A DNA stretch of 64,000 nucleotides from positions 2,356,001 through 2,420,000 of the forward strand of contig OZ245872.1 of assembly GCA_965229345.1 (NCBI GenBank), in the 5' to 3' direction. Shown here piece after piece: positions 44,967 through 56,394 of the stretch. Every line of letters starts with the position of its first letter. Positions within the stretch are counted from its first letter, which is position 1. A model generated the notes under the pieces. That model made no database searches. It was not told the origin of the DNA and worked only from the letters and a program-made list of their open reading frames with translations. The stretch is from PBB1 sp965229345 (GTDB lineage: Bacteria; Pseudomonadota; Gammaproteobacteria; Burkholderiales; Burkholderiaceae_C). A program made the position numbers and the translations under genes.

Positions 44967-45064
44967 CGCTAATTTCCGCTTGTGTTCAAGCGAGCCTGTG
45001 CCACGCTGAACGGCGTGCGTGTAGTCAGGCTCATCCATCCACTCCAAAACGGGGGATTGATGCC

Positions 45065-45355
45065 ATGACACTGCGCTCTCACGACGGGACACACACCGCT
45101 GTCTTGCGATTCGATGCCGATGTCGGCCCGCAAACCGTGACGGCATTCATCTCGCATGCGGCGCTGAGTGCGCGGTACGGCGGGATCGACGAATCATCCG
45201 ACCAGATGCGCACCGTCGTTTCGGAACACCGATCCGAGATCGCCGCGGCCATTGCACGCCGGGTCGAAGCAGGTGCTCGACAGCCGGTGGTCCTGCTGGC
45301 ATCAGACCTTTACTTGCCCGACCGGGCGGAGTGCCTCGCCAGCGGCTGTTGCTGA
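45065..45355 (+). CDS. DUF1488-like small protein
   Basis: The 96-residue product (AVLRFDADVGPQTVTAFISHAAL, later EHRSEIAAAIARRVEAG and VVLLASDLYLP) fits the pattern of DUF1488, small Burkholderiales proteins of unknown role. It begins at ATG 45065 and its last 54 bases overlap the 3' end of the convergent dusA gene. There is no signal peptide or membrane helix. Confidence 0.6.
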   Translation: MTLRSHDGTHTAVLRFDADVGPQTVTAFISHAALSARYGGIDESSDQMRTVVSEHRSEIAAAIARRVEAGARQPVVLLASDLYLPDRAECLASGCC

Positions 45356-46333
45356 TCGCGCAGCGCTGGACACCACAGCAGGGGTGTCGCCCTTGCGCCG
45401 GTGATCGGACCACACCTGTCGCCGGTGCCGCGCGCCCGGCGTGCCATTCCACAAGCCCAGCATGTGCCGCGAAGCGCGTGACCAGGGTTCGCCCTGCGCC
45501 ACCAGACGGTTCATGTAAGCGACCATCGCCGCCTCGACCTCGTCTCGATCCAGCGCGGACGGCGCTTCGCCAAAGTGCCGCTCGTCCCAGCCGGCCAGCC
45601 ACCAGGGGCGGTGGTAGGCCTCGCGGCCCAGCATCACGCCATCGACCTGTTGCAGGTGCGAGGTGATCTGCTCGTCGGTGGTCACACCACCGTTGAGCAC
45701 CATGGTGAGTGCCGGAAAGTCTCGCTTCAACCGATAGACCATCTCGTAGCGCAGCGGCGGCACCTCGCGGTTTTCCTTCGGCGACAGTCCCTTCAACCAC
45801 GCATTGCGCGCATGCACGATGAAGACCTCGCAGCCCGCATCGGCCAGCGTGCCCACGAAGTCGCGCACGAAGTCGTAGCTTTCACCACGGTCGATGCCGA
45901 TGCGGTGCTTCACCGTGACCGGAATCGACACGGCATCGCGCATCGCCTTCACGCCGTCCGCCACCAACGCGGGCTCGGCCATCAGGCAGGCGCCGAACGC
46001 GCCGCGCTGCACCCGCTCGCTCGGGCAGCCGCAGTTCAAGTTCACCTCGTCGTAGCCCCATTGCTCGGCCAGCCGCGCGCAGTGCGCCAGGTCAGCCGGC
46101 TCGCTGCCGCCGAGCTGCAAGGCCACCGGGTGCTCTTCGGCGCTGAAATCGAGGTGGCGCGCCACATCGCCATGGATCAGCGCACCCGTGGTCACCATCT
46201 CGGTGTACAGGCGGGTGCGCCGGGTGAGCAATCGGTGGAAGACGCGGCAATGCCGGTCGGTCCACTCCATCATCGGCGCGACGGACAGACGCCAGGGACT
46301 CGGGGCTTGAACGGGTGGCAGTGACGGCGTCAT
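45302..46333 (-). CDS. dusA: tRNA-dihydrouridine synthase DusA
   Basis: DusA reduces U20/U20a in the tRNA D-loop with FMN and NADPH. The 343-residue product shows RLSVAPMMEWTDRHCRVFHRLL, NLNCGCPSERVQRGAFGACLM (catalytic Cys in GACLM), VKHRIGID and LNGGVTT. The C-terminal 30 residues beyond the usual end are Arg/Ala-rich and overlap the opposing DUF1488 gene. Length and motifs match the family. Confidence 0.93.
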   Translation of the reverse strand: MTPSLPPVQAPSPWRLSVAPMMEWTDRHCRVFHRLLTRRTRLYTEMVTTGALIHGDVARHLDFSAEEHPVALQLGGSEPADLAHCARLAEQWGYDEVNLNCGCPSERVQRGAFGACLMAEPALVADGVKAMRDAVSIPVTVKHRIGIDRGESYDFVRDFVGTLADAGCEVFIVHARNAWLKGLSPKENREVPPLRYEMVYRLKRDFPALTMVLNGGVTTDEQITSHLQQVDGVMLGREAYHRPWWLAGWDERHFGEAPSALDRDEVEAAMVAYMNRLVAQGEPWSRASRHMLGLWNGTPGARHRRQVWSDHRRKGDTPAVVSSAARSATAAGEALRPVGQVKV

Positions 46334-46444
46334 GGTCGATCGGGGCGATTCGGATTCGACCGAATCGAGATCGAAGATGTCAGCGATGCGGCACCCGGAT
46401 GGTAATCAATGCATTGCACGCAACCAGCCCCGCGCGCCGGTCGC

Positions 46445-46948
46445 TCACGGTGGTGCCGTCGGCTCGTGCCTGGCCGCGGGCTCCCGCAACAGCCAGCACA
46501 CGATGCCCAGCACCAGTGTGACGATGGCCAGTGCGGCAATCGTCGATGCCGGCGTGCTGGACGCATCCAGGATCACGAACTTCCGGCTGATCGCCAGCAA
46601 GGCGATCAGCAGCACGGTGCGAACCTGCACGATGCTTTCCCGACGCATTGCCGCGCGGACGATCGAGTGCTTGAACTCCATCGCGATGAGCACGGTGAAG
46701 ATGGCGCCGAACAGCGACTGGAACACCTCGTGGTCGAGCGGGTCGATCGCGCCGCCGATCATCAACGGCACCACCCGGCGATACAGCTGCAGCAACGCCA
46801 TCAGGATGATGCCCGCGATGATCAAGCTCAGCGCCAGCACGACAAGCTGCTCGAAGCGCTCGTAGGCATTCATCAGGCGCCATTGCAGGCGGAACTCGGT
46901 CAGCGCGGTCCGGCGCTCGGCCGACTTGGAAGGGGTAGACGACACCAC
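46445..46948 (-). CDS. PsiE-like inner-membrane protein
   Basis: The 167-residue product has four membrane helices: VVLALSLIIAGIILMALLQLY, VFQSLFGAIFTVLIAMEF, VRTVLLIALLAISRKFVI and AALAIVTLVLGIVCWLL. The arrangement and the conserved EFKHSI and RKFVI segments resemble the phosphate-starvation-inducible PsiE family of unknown function. It lies downstream of a strong hairpin that probably terminates the heat-shock operon. Confidence 0.75.
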   Translation of the reverse strand: MVSSTPSKSAERRTALTEFRLQWRLMNAYERFEQLVVLALSLIIAGIILMALLQLYRRVVPLMIGGAIDPLDHEVFQSLFGAIFTVLIAMEFKHSIVRAAMRRESIVQVRTVLLIALLAISRKFVILDASSTPASTIAALAIVTLVLGIVCWLLREPAARHEPTAPP

Positions 46949-46984
46949 AGCGATTGAAATATTGGGTGGAAAGAACGAACAGCA

Positions 46985-47020
46985 CCGCCCCCGGCCCAGC
47001 CTCGGCCGGGCCGGGGGCGG
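46985..47020 (-). terminator. Long G/C hairpin behind the Hsp20 operon
   Basis: CCGCCCCCGGCCC (46985-46997) pairs perfectly with GGGCCGGGGGCGG (47008-47020), a 13-bp stem with a 10-base loop. It lies 13 bases after the last hsp20 stop on the minus strand. The T-run is poor, but stem strength favours termination. Confidence 0.6.
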
Positions 47021-47032
47021 CGTTCTGGAAGG

Positions 47033-47557
47033 TCAGCCCGCGGTGACGGCGATGCGCCGGGCGCGCGCCGCGTCGGTCTTGGGCAGCTCGATTCGCAGCA
47101 CGCCATCGCGGTAATGGGCTTTCGTCTTGTCAGCCTGTACCGCAGCGGGCAGCAGCACCTCGCGGCGGAAGCTGCCATAGGCGCACTGCACCACGCTGTA
47201 GCGCCCGCGCCTGATCGCGCGGTCCGATCGCTTTTCGCCCCACACGCTGAGCGTGTTGCCGTGCAGCTCGATGTTGAAGTCTTCTCGCCGCAGGCCGGGT
47301 GCCTCGATGCGCACGATCACGGTGTCGTCGTCATCGAACACATCCGCGGCCATGAAAGCCCACCCGCCGAAAGACACGGGGCCGGGGTCTCGCTCATCGG
47401 CGACGATCGGTGGGGTCGCCTTGTCCGGCGCGGACTGCGCGGGCCAGAACCGCGTCAGCGCGCCGCTGGCGCGGGCGCTGAGTTCACGCCAGCCTTCCGC
47501 CAGCGACTCCCAGGCCTGATCCGCGCCCTGCTTGAATTGCTCTGCAAGCTTGGTCAT
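47033..47557 (-). CDS. Small heat-shock protein (Hsp20), third gene of the cluster
   Basis: The 174-residue protein has a long, amphipathic N-terminus (about 1-65), an alpha-crystallin domain (VFDDDDTVIVRIEAPGLRREDFNIEL, NTLSVWGEKRSD, GSFRREVLLP) and the strand DGVLRIELPK. The C-terminal I-x-I anchor is present only in degenerate form (RIAV). It binds unfolding proteins as an ATP-independent holdase. It is the most divergent of the three tandem copies. Confidence 0.88.
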   Translation of the reverse strand: MTKLAEQFKQGADQAWESLAEGWRELSARASGALTRFWPAQSAPDKATPPIVADERDPGPVSFGGWAFMAADVFDDDDTVIVRIEAPGLRREDFNIELHGNTLSVWGEKRSDRAIRRGRYSVVQCAYGSFRREVLLPAAVQADKTKAHYRDGVLRIELPKTDAARARRIAVTAG

Positions 47558-47604
47558 GGTTCATCCTTTTGAAAGTTCGCATCAGATCGCGCCTGCCGCT
47601 GCGC

Positions 47605-47997
47605 TCACCCCGCCGAGACGGGGATCCGGCGTGGCTGGGCGTGCGCCTGCTTGGGGATGCGCAACGTCAGCACACCGTCTTTCAGGTTGGCTTCGATGCG
47701 CGCGGTGTCCAGCTCACGACTCAGCGTGAAGCTGCGGCGAAAGCGCGGCACGCGCACTTCGGCATACACCGCTTCCAGGCCTTCAGGGGTGAGGGGCCTC
47801 ACAGCGCCTTCGATCAGCAGGGCATCGCCTTCGATCTTCAGCTCCAGCTGATCCTTCGTCACGCCAGGCATGTCAGCCAGCAGCGTGATGCCTGCTCCGT
47901 CCTCGAAGACGTCGACCGCAGGCAGCACGGCGCGCTGCGGCTCCTGATCAGTGTGGGCATCGGTTGCGCCACGGGTGATGGGCTTGTTGTCGCTCAT
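47605..47997 (-). CDS. Small heat-shock protein (Hsp20), second gene of the cluster
   Basis: The 130-residue product has an alpha-crystallin domain: PAVDVFEDGAGITLLADMPGV, GDALLIEGAV, RSFTLSRELD and LKDGVLTLRIPK, with the C-terminal RRIPVSAG anchor. The start MSDNKPITRG at 47997 follows AAGGAG at ideal spacing; an in-frame extension further upstream runs through the neighbour gene and is not real. It lies 25 bases behind the first copy. Confidence 0.9.
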   Translation of the reverse strand: MSDNKPITRGATDAHTDQEPQRAVLPAVDVFEDGAGITLLADMPGVTKDQLELKIEGDALLIEGAVRPLTPEGLEAVYAEVRVPRFRRSFTLSRELDTARIEANLKDGVLTLRIPKQAHAQPRRIPVSAG

Positions 47998-48022
47998 GAT
48001 GATTTCTCCTTGGGCGGGCGCG

Positions 48023-48475
48023 TCACTGCACCGTGATGCGCTTGGGTTGAGCAGATTCGCGGCGAGCCACACTGACTTGCAGCACGCCGTCTCGGTAGCT
48101 GGCGTGGACGTGCCCCGGATCGATGTCGTCGGGCAACGAGACGGCGCGCGTGAAGCTGCCGCTGCCACGTTCCCGGGTATAGACCTGGACCTTGGGGTCG
48201 TCCGCTGGAATGCCCGAGGCGCGCTCGCCGGACATACGCAACACGCCTCGATCGAGCGTGACCTCGATCTTGGAAGCGTCCAGTCCGGGAGCGAACGCGT
48301 AGATTTCAACGCTGGTGGGCGTGCGGCCAACATTGACCGCCGGCAGCGTGCCTGGGGCGACCGAGCGGATGCTGGTCGGCAGACCCGAGACGCCAAACAC
48401 GTCATCGAGTTCACGACGCAGGCGCTCGAACTGACCGAACAGATGGTTCGGATGGGTCAGGATCGATTCGTACAT
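48023..48475 (-). CDS. Small heat-shock protein (Hsp20), first gene of the cluster
   Basis: The 150-residue protein starts MYESILTHPNHLFGQFERL, typical of class A-like bacterial Hsp20, followed by the alpha-crystallin domain (PAVNVGRTPTSVEIYAFAPGL, GVLRMSGERAS, GSFTRAVSLPDDID, DGVLQVSVAR) and the KRITVQ C-terminal anchor. It is first in a three-gene operon. GGAGG precedes the ATG at 48475, and a sigma-32-like promoter is seen about 70 bases upstream. Confidence 0.9.
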   Translation of the reverse strand: MYESILTHPNHLFGQFERLRRELDDVFGVSGLPTSIRSVAPGTLPAVNVGRTPTSVEIYAFAPGLDASKIEVTLDRGVLRMSGERASGIPADDPKVQVYTRERGSGSFTRAVSLPDDIDPGHVHASYRDGVLQVSVARRESAQPKRITVQ

Positions 48476-48543
48476 GGTGTGTGTCCTCCGATTCAATGAT
48501 TGACACCGGCAGGAGACCAGGATCCGCCGGCTCATCATGAAAA

Positions 48544-48570
48544 GTAGGGGTGCCCCTGTCGCTTTCAAGG
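48544..48570 (-). promoter_or_regulatory. Sigma-32 (RpoH)-like heat-shock promoter
   Basis: On the minus strand CTTGAAA (48570-48564) is followed after 12 bases by CCCCTACT (48551-48544), close to the sigma-32 consensus CTTGAAA-N11-16-CCCCATNT. It lies about 70 bases ahead of the first hsp20 gene and explains coordinated heat induction of the three copies. Confidence 0.75.
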
Positions 48571-48671
48571 GGTCGCGTTCGCCTGAGCGGGCGCCGCCAT
48601 GCAGCCATGGCCACTCACCCAGTCCGAAGACGAAGGTGGTCGATACCTCGAGACGCGTACGGTGTACGGCG

Positions 48672-49136
48672 TTACTTCACCGGGATCGTGATGGAGCGGT
48701 CGATGGGCACCACGGTCACGCTGTTCTGCGGCGAGCCCTCGATCAGCCGATCGGAGTAGGTCAGGTACACGAGTGCGTTGCGCTTCGCATCCACCATGCG
48801 CACCACGCGCATCTTCTTGAAGACCAGGGAGATGCGCTCTGTGAACATCTCTTCCTGGCTTTTCACCGGCTCGTTGAAGCTGATCGGGCCGATCTGGCGG
48901 CAGGCGATCGACGCCTCCGACTTGTCCTCGGCCAAGCCCAGCGCGCCCTTGATGCCGCCTGTCTTGGCCCGCGAGACGTAGCAGGTCACGCCACTCACCT
49001 TGGGGTCATCGTGGGCATCGACGACGATCTTGTGATCGGGGCCGACCAGTTTGAACACCGTGTCGACTTCGCCGATGGTGTCGGCTGACGCCGAGAACGA
49101 GCAAACGGCCAACAGGCAGAACAGGGTGCGTTTCAT
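48672..49136 (-). CDS. creA: CreA family protein
   Basis: The 154-residue product has a signal peptide (MKRTLFCLLAVCSFSASA) and the CreA domain: EVDTVFKLVGPDHKIVVDAHDDP, VSGVTCYVSRAKTGG and ASIACRQIGPI, with two conserved Cys that may form a disulphide. The role is unknown; creA is conserved in proteobacteria as a small periplasmic protein. The start at 49136 places the signal peptide at the N-terminus; the frame extends upstream but with no such feature. Confidence 0.9.
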   Translation of the reverse strand: MKRTLFCLLAVCSFSASADTIGEVDTVFKLVGPDHKIVVDAHDDPKVSGVTCYVSRAKTGGIKGALGLAEDKSEASIACRQIGPISFNEPVKSQEEMFTERISLVFKKMRVVRMVDAKRNALVYLTYSDRLIEGSPQNSVTVVPIDRSITIPVK

Positions 49137-49220
49137 GTCCACAGTGTTCGCTGGAGAAGACGCCGAGCAACGGACAGCGTGGCGCCTTCGGTCGAGTGTG
49201 GCCCCTTGCGGAGCCTTGTC

Positions 49221-49591
49221 TGGTGGAACCGGGGGGAATCGAACCCCCGTCCGCAAGCCATCATCAGGTAGTTCTACATGCGTAGCTGACTGATTTGGTT
49301 TTAAAGGTGATCACCGCGCAGCAGCACGCTGAGACCACCTCGATTCACTTAGTTTGATCCTGCACCGAATGACGCGGTACAGGACGAGCCCATGTGTATG
49401 ACTTCGCAGCCCTTGGGTTACCCCTCAGACCCAGCCCATCGGCCAACTGTTGCGAAGCTCGCCGGTTTTAAGCGGCGAGAGCGTACGTAGAGTCGTTCGC
49501 AGTTACTTTGTTTCCAGTGGTTTTACGAGCGAACTGGTGCTCGGCATGCCCTAGTCCAAATCCGCACCCACGTCGAAGCCAGGTCGGTCCC
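49221..49591 (-). ncRNA. ssrA: Transfer-messenger RNA (ssrA)
   Basis: The RNA is about 371 nt on the minus strand. The 5' end GGGACCGACCTGGCTTCGACG pairs its first seven bases with CGGTTCC before the 3' ACCA, and the T-arm contains GGTTCGATTCCCCCC. The tag-coding frame reads GCGAACGAC to GCTTAA and encodes ANDSTYALAA, a typical proteobacterial tag ending in ALAA. tmRNA rescues stalled ribosomes and marks the product for degradation. Confidence 0.96.
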
Positions 49592-49604
49592 AGAGCCATT
49601 GAGT

Positions 49605-50270
49605 TTAGGCCATCCTCAGCAATTGCAAGATGTCCATCGCCTGGTCGATGGTGTGATGCGCACCCCAGGCCTCGACAGGATCGCCCATGCCGAGGTAGCC
49701 CCAGGTGACGGCCACGGTGAGCATGCCCGCGGCGTGGCCGGCCTGGACGTCGCGCGCATCGTCGCCCACGTACAGGCAACGAGCCGGGTCGATCTGCATG
49801 CGACGGGCCGCTTCCAGCAGAGGCTCGGGGTGCGGCTTCGCGTGGGGCGTGCTGTCGCCGCCGATCACCACCGCGGCGCGGTCGTACAGGCCGAGCGCGC
49901 GCGTCACCGGTTCGGCGTAGCGAATCGCCTTGTTGGTGACGATGCCCCAGGGCACGGCCCGGGCGTCCAGCGCGTCGAGCAGCGGACGCACATGCTCGAA
50001 GACACGGGTTTCATGGGTCAGCCGCAAGGCGTAGCGGTCCAAGAATTCATCGCGCAGCGAGATGAATTCGTCGTCACCGGGGACCACACCAAACGCTTCG
50101 CCGACCAGACCACGAGCGCCGGAGCCAACCGTGGCGCGCAGCCGGTCGTAGGGCGCATCGGGCAAACCACGCGCACGGCGCATCTCGTTGGCGGCACCAG
50201 CCAAGTCGGGTGCGCTGTCGATCACGGTGCCGTCCAGATCGAACAGCACCGCGGCAAAGCCAGGCTTCAT
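49605..50270 (-). CDS. gph: Phosphoglycolate phosphatase
   Basis: The 221-residue HAD hydrolase dephosphorylates 2-phosphoglycolate. Motif I is VLFDLDGTVIDSAPD, motif II GIVTNKA, and motif III/IV includes KPHPEPLL and YVGDDARDVQAG. MKPGFAAV at 50270 is the start, ten bases from the ubiG stop; an upstream in-frame extension lies inside ubiG. The gph-ubiG pair is conserved in betaproteobacteria. Confidence 0.92.
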   Translation of the reverse strand: MKPGFAAVLFDLDGTVIDSAPDLAGAANEMRRARGLPDAPYDRLRATVGSGARGLVGEAFGVVPGDDEFISLRDEFLDRYALRLTHETRVFEHVRPLLDALDARAVPWGIVTNKAIRYAEPVTRALGLYDRAAVVIGGDSTPHAKPHPEPLLEAARRMQIDPARCLYVGDDARDVQAGHAAGMLTVAVTWGYLGMGDPVEAWGAHHTIDQAMDILQLLRMA

Positions 50271-50280
50271 CGGGTAGCCC

Positions 50281-50985
50281 TCATGCCGGCTTGCGGCAGG
50301 CCAGCATGTAGTTGACGCTGGTGTCGTCCGACAGCCAGTAGCGCCGGGTGAACGGGTTGTACTCGAGGCCGCTCGACTCGGTGACATTCAGGCCCGCTGC
50401 CCGGCAATGCGCGGCCAGTTCGCTCGGCTTGATGAACTTCACGTATTCGTGCGTGCCCTTGGGCAACAGCTTGAGCACATGCTCCGCGCCGACGATCGCG
50501 AACAGGAACGACTTGAAGTTGCGGTTCAAGGTCGAGAAGAACAACCACCCCCCGGGCTTGCACAGTGCCGCGCATGAAGCGACCACCGAGGCCGGATCGG
50601 GCACATGCTCGAGCATCTCCATGCAAGTGACGATGTCGAACTGGCAGGGCATGTCGGCGGCGAGCGATTCAACCGCCACTTCGCGGTACTCGACCGACGG
50701 CGTGCCCGCTTCCAGTGCATGCAGCATGGCCACGCGCAGGGCCTTGGTCGATAAATCGATGCCGAGCACGTTTGCACCACGGCGGGCCATCGCGTCCGAC
50801 AGGATGCCGCCACCACAGCCCACGTCGAGCACGCGCTTGCCCGACACACGGGCGCGCTGATCGATCCAGTCCAGTCGCAATGGGTTGATCTGGTGCAGCG
50901 GGCGGAATTCGCTTTCAGTATCCCACCAGCGGTGGGCCAGGTCGCTGAATTTGGCGAGCTCTTGGGGATCGGCGTTAATCGTCAT
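50281..50985 (-). CDS. ubiG: Ubiquinone biosynthesis O-methyltransferase UbiG
   Basis: UbiG performs both O-methylations of ubiquinone synthesis with SAM. The 234-residue product has DLAHRWWDTESEFRPLHQINPLRL near the N-terminus, the SAM motif VLDVGCGGGILSDAMA and MEMLEHVPDPASVV. The start MTINADPQ at 50985 is family-like; a longer in-frame start six codons upstream is weaker. Confidence 0.94.
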   Translation of the reverse strand: MTINADPQELAKFSDLAHRWWDTESEFRPLHQINPLRLDWIDQRARVSGKRVLDVGCGGGILSDAMARRGANVLGIDLSTKALRVAMLHALEAGTPSVEYREVAVESLAADMPCQFDIVTCMEMLEHVPDPASVVASCAALCKPGGWLFFSTLNRNFKSFLFAIVGAEHVLKLLPKGTHEYVKFIKPSELAAHCRAAGLNVTESSGLEYNPFTRRYWLSDDTSVNYMLACRKPA

Positions 50986-51008
50986 GAGAAGGATGGTATC
51001 CAAACAAA

Positions 51009-51030
51009 AAACCCCGCCGAAGCGGGGTTT
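51009..51030 (-). terminator. Terminator of the OmpA-family gene
   Basis: CCCCGC (51012-51017) pairs with GCGGGG (51022-51027) around CGAA, extended by A-T pairs, and on the minus strand is followed by six T. It lies between the ompA-like stop and ubiG. Confidence 0.9.
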
Positions 51031-51051
51031 GATGCATTCGACAGAAGTCGA

Positions 51052-51729
51052 TTACTTCGGCGCTGCCTTGGTACCGACCACTTCGATCTCGACGCGGCGG
51101 TTCTTGGCGCGACCGTCGGACGTCTTGTTGTCGGCGACAGGCTGCTTTTCACCCTTGCCTTCGGTGTAGACGCGGTTCTTGTCGACGCCCTTGCCGATCA
51201 GGTACGACTTGACAGCTTCGGAGCGACGGACCGACAGCGCCTGGTTGTAGGCATCGGTACCCACCGAGTCGGTGTGGCCGACGGCGATGATGACTTCCAG
51301 GTTGATCGAGCCGAGCTTGCTGACCACGTCGTCGAGCTTGGCCTTGCCTTCTGGCTTGAGCACCGACTTGTCGAAGTCGAAGAAGGCGTCGGCAGCGAAG
51401 GTAACTTTCTCGCTGACAGGTGCCGGAACCACGGCCGGAGCGGCTGCAGGGGCTGGCGTCGCGGCAGGTGCTGCAGGCGCTTCTGGGACAGCAGCTGGAG
51501 GCGCCTTCAGAGCGCCGTCGCATTCAGCCACGGCAGTGGCTGGCGTCCAGAGGTTATTGCGCCAGCAGTATTCATTGGTGCCATTTTTCCAGACGATACC
51601 GTCCGCGCTTCTCCAGTTGTCGATGACCTGGGGAGCCTTCGTCGGTGCTGGCGCACCCGTGCCTTGGGTGGCGCAGCCGCCGAGAGCAGCGATGGCGACC
51701 AGCACGGCCAGGTTATTCAATTTATTCAT
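51052..51729 (-). CDS. ompA: OmpA-family outer-membrane lipoprotein
   Basis: The 225-residue product has a lipoprotein signal with lipobox AALGGC (Cys about residue 19), a middle region with one Trp-rich segment and an Ala/Pro linker, and a C-terminal OmpA peptidoglycan-binding domain (AFFDFDKSVLKPEGKAKLDDVV, VGHTDSVGTDAYNQALSVRRSEAV, NRRVEIEV). It anchors the outer membrane to the cell wall. There is no eight-strand barrel, so it is not classic OmpA. It is well expressed in relatives and has its own terminator. Confidence 0.9.
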   Translation of the reverse strand: MNKLNNLAVLVAIAALGGCATQGTGAPAPTKAPQVIDNWRSADGIVWKNGTNEYCWRNNLWTPATAVAECDGALKAPPAAVPEAPAAPAATPAPAAAPAVVPAPVSEKVTFAADAFFDFDKSVLKPEGKAKLDDVVSKLGSINLEVIIAVGHTDSVGTDAYNQALSVRRSEAVKSYLIGKGVDKNRVYTEGKGEKQPVADNKTSDGRAKNRRVEIEVVGTKAAPK

Positions 51730-51996
51730 GGTTTTTTCCTCTCCAGAGAAAGTGCGATCAAATCGTTTTCAAACTACGGTGAATTCAAGGGCTTCGGGTC
51801 GTCTCCGACGCGATCAACCAAAAAAATCATTGTGCCATAGGGTATTCACGATCCTACCTGCCCTTGTGACAGTGGCAGAGCACCTCGAAACTTGTTGCCT
51901 ATTCGCAACGTGGACCGGCACCTACAATGAGCGTCCCGGCGTGATGGAACGCCCCACGCCGAAGCCCAGAAACGTGCACCACGCCTGCTTTTCCGC

Positions 51997-54653
<2,657 letters not shown>

Positions 54654-54657
<4 letters not shown>

Positions 54658-55271
54658 TGAAACGACTCCTCGCGCTCACCGCCCTGTGCTTTGCCGTGCA
54701 CGCACAGGCGCAAACCGCGGCCGCCACGCCCGCTTCAGCCCCAACCTCTGCCGCGAAGAAAGAGCTCGTCAAGAAGCTGCTGCAGTTGCAGCAAGCCAAC
54801 TTCGATGGACTGTCCCGCAGCATCGTGGAACGGCCAGCCATACAGCTGATGCAGGCCGCAGCGCAGGCCTTGCAGAACCAGGTGCCGGCCGACAAGCGCG
54901 AGGCCACGGGCAAGCAGATCGAAACCGACGTCAAGAAATTCGTCGACGAGGCGTCCACCCTGCTCCGCGAACGCACGACCAAGCTGGTACCGACGACCTT
55001 TGGCAGCGGCTTGGAGGAGAAGTTCACGGAAGACGAACTGAAGCAGTTCATCGCCTGGACCGAATCGCCAGTCAACAAGAAGTTCCAGCAGTTGCTTCCC
55101 GAAATTCAGACGGCCTTCCTGCAGAAGCTCGCTGCTGACACATCGCCGGTGCTGGATCCGAAATTCCAGGCCCTGCAGCAGAAGGTGCGCACGACGCTGA
55201 CCACGGCCATCGGCAACCCGTCCGCTGGAGCAGCTCCAGCCAGTTCGCCGGCGAAAGCGACCGGCAAGTAA
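54654..55271 (+). CDS. DUF2059 family exported protein
   Basis: The 205-residue product has a signal peptide (RLLALTALCFAVHAQAQ), then a helical DUF2059-type domain (KKELVKKLLQLQQANFDGLSR, FTEDELKQFIAWTESPVNKKFQQLLP) and an Ala/Pro-rich tail. DUF2059 proteins are periplasmic, of unknown function. It overlaps gyrA by four bases and precedes serC by seven, so it is cotranscribed with essential genes, a position common in Burkholderiales. Confidence 0.8.
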
Positions 55272-55278
55272 ATCGTCC

Positions 55279-56394
55279 ATGGCCCGACCGTTCAATTTTT
55301 CGGCCGGTCCGGCTGCACTCCCGCTGGAGGTTCTGGAGCAGGCCGCTGCAGAGATGCTCGACTGGCACGGCAGCGGTGTCAGCGTGATGGAGATGAGCCA
55401 CCGCGGACGCGACTTCATGTCGATCTGCGAACAGGCCGAACACGATCTGCGCGACCTGCTGGCGATCCCCCGCTCGTTTCGCATCCTGTTCATGCAAGGC
55501 GGCGGCCTGGGCCAGAACGCGATCGTGCCGATGAACCTGATGGCCCGTTCGGCCAACCGTGCGGCCGATTTCGTGCTGACGGGCTCGTGGTCCATCAAGT
55601 CTCAGGCCGAAGCGCGGCGATATGGCGAAGCGCATGTTGCGGCCAGGCTGGGCGATGAACGCCCAGTGCGTCTGCCGCCGCCGTCGTCATGGCAACTCAG
55701 CGCCGACGCCTCGTATGTGCACCTGTGCAGCAACGAGACCATCGATGGCATCGAGTTCCAGGCGTTGCCTGACCTGCACGCACTGGGATGCGACACGCCG
55801 CTGGTGATCGACTGCTCGTCGCACATCGCCTCGCGCCCGATCGACTGGAGCCGTGTCGGACTCGCGTATGCCGGCGCCCAGAAGAACATCGGTCCGGCGG
55901 GCTTGACGTTGGTGATCGTGCGCGACGATCTGCTCGGCCACGCCCTGCCCATCTGCCCTTCGGTGTTCGACTACCGCACCGTCGCCGATCAGGGGTCGAT
56001 GTTCAACACCCCACCCACCTATGCGATCTACATCGCCGGCCTGACCTTCCAGTGGCTGAAGCGGCAGACCGAGCCCGGACTGCACGGCCTGGCAGCCATC
56101 GAGGCCCGCAACATCGCGAAGGCGAAGCTGCTGTACGACTGCATCGATGGATCGAAGCTGTACCGAAACAACGTCGACCCCAGTTGCCGTTCTCGAATGA
56201 ATGTCCCCTTCTTTCTGACCGATGAATCGCTGACCGAGGCCTTCTTGGCACAGGCGCGCGAGGCCGGCCTGCTGCAGCTCAAGGGGCACAAATCAGTGGG
56301 TGGCCTGCGGGCGAGCCTGTACAACGCCATGCCGATCGAAGGAGTGCAGGCGCTGGTCCAACACATGCATGCGTTCGAATCGCACCATGTCTGA
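55279..56394 (+). CDS. serC: Phosphoserine aminotransferase
   Basis: SerC makes 3-phosphoserine for serine and the analogous step in pyridoxal phosphate synthesis. The 371-residue class V aminotransferase begins MARPFNFSAGPAALPLEVL and carries SHRGRDFMSI, FMQGGGLGQNA and the PLP Lys in YAGAQKNIGPAGLTLVIV, plus HKSVGGLRASLYNAMP near the end. It heads the serC-pheA-tyrA-aroA block, overlapping pheA by eight bases. Confidence 0.95.
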   Translation: MARPFNFSAGPAALPLEVLEQAAAEMLDWHGSGVSVMEMSHRGRDFMSICEQAEHDLRDLLAIPRSFRILFMQGGGLGQNAIVPMNLMARSANRAADFVLTGSWSIKSQAEARRYGEAHVAARLGDERPVRLPPPSSWQLSADASYVHLCSNETIDGIEFQALPDLHALGCDTPLVIDCSSHIASRPIDWSRVGLAYAGAQKNIGPAGLTLVIVRDDLLGHALPICPSVFDYRTVADQGSMFNTPPTYAIYIAGLTFQWLKRQTEPGLHGLAAIEARNIAKAKLLYDCIDGSKLYRNNVDPSCRSRMNVPFFLTDESLTEAFLAQAREAGLLQLKGHKSVGGLRASLYNAMPIEGVQALVQHMHAFESHHV

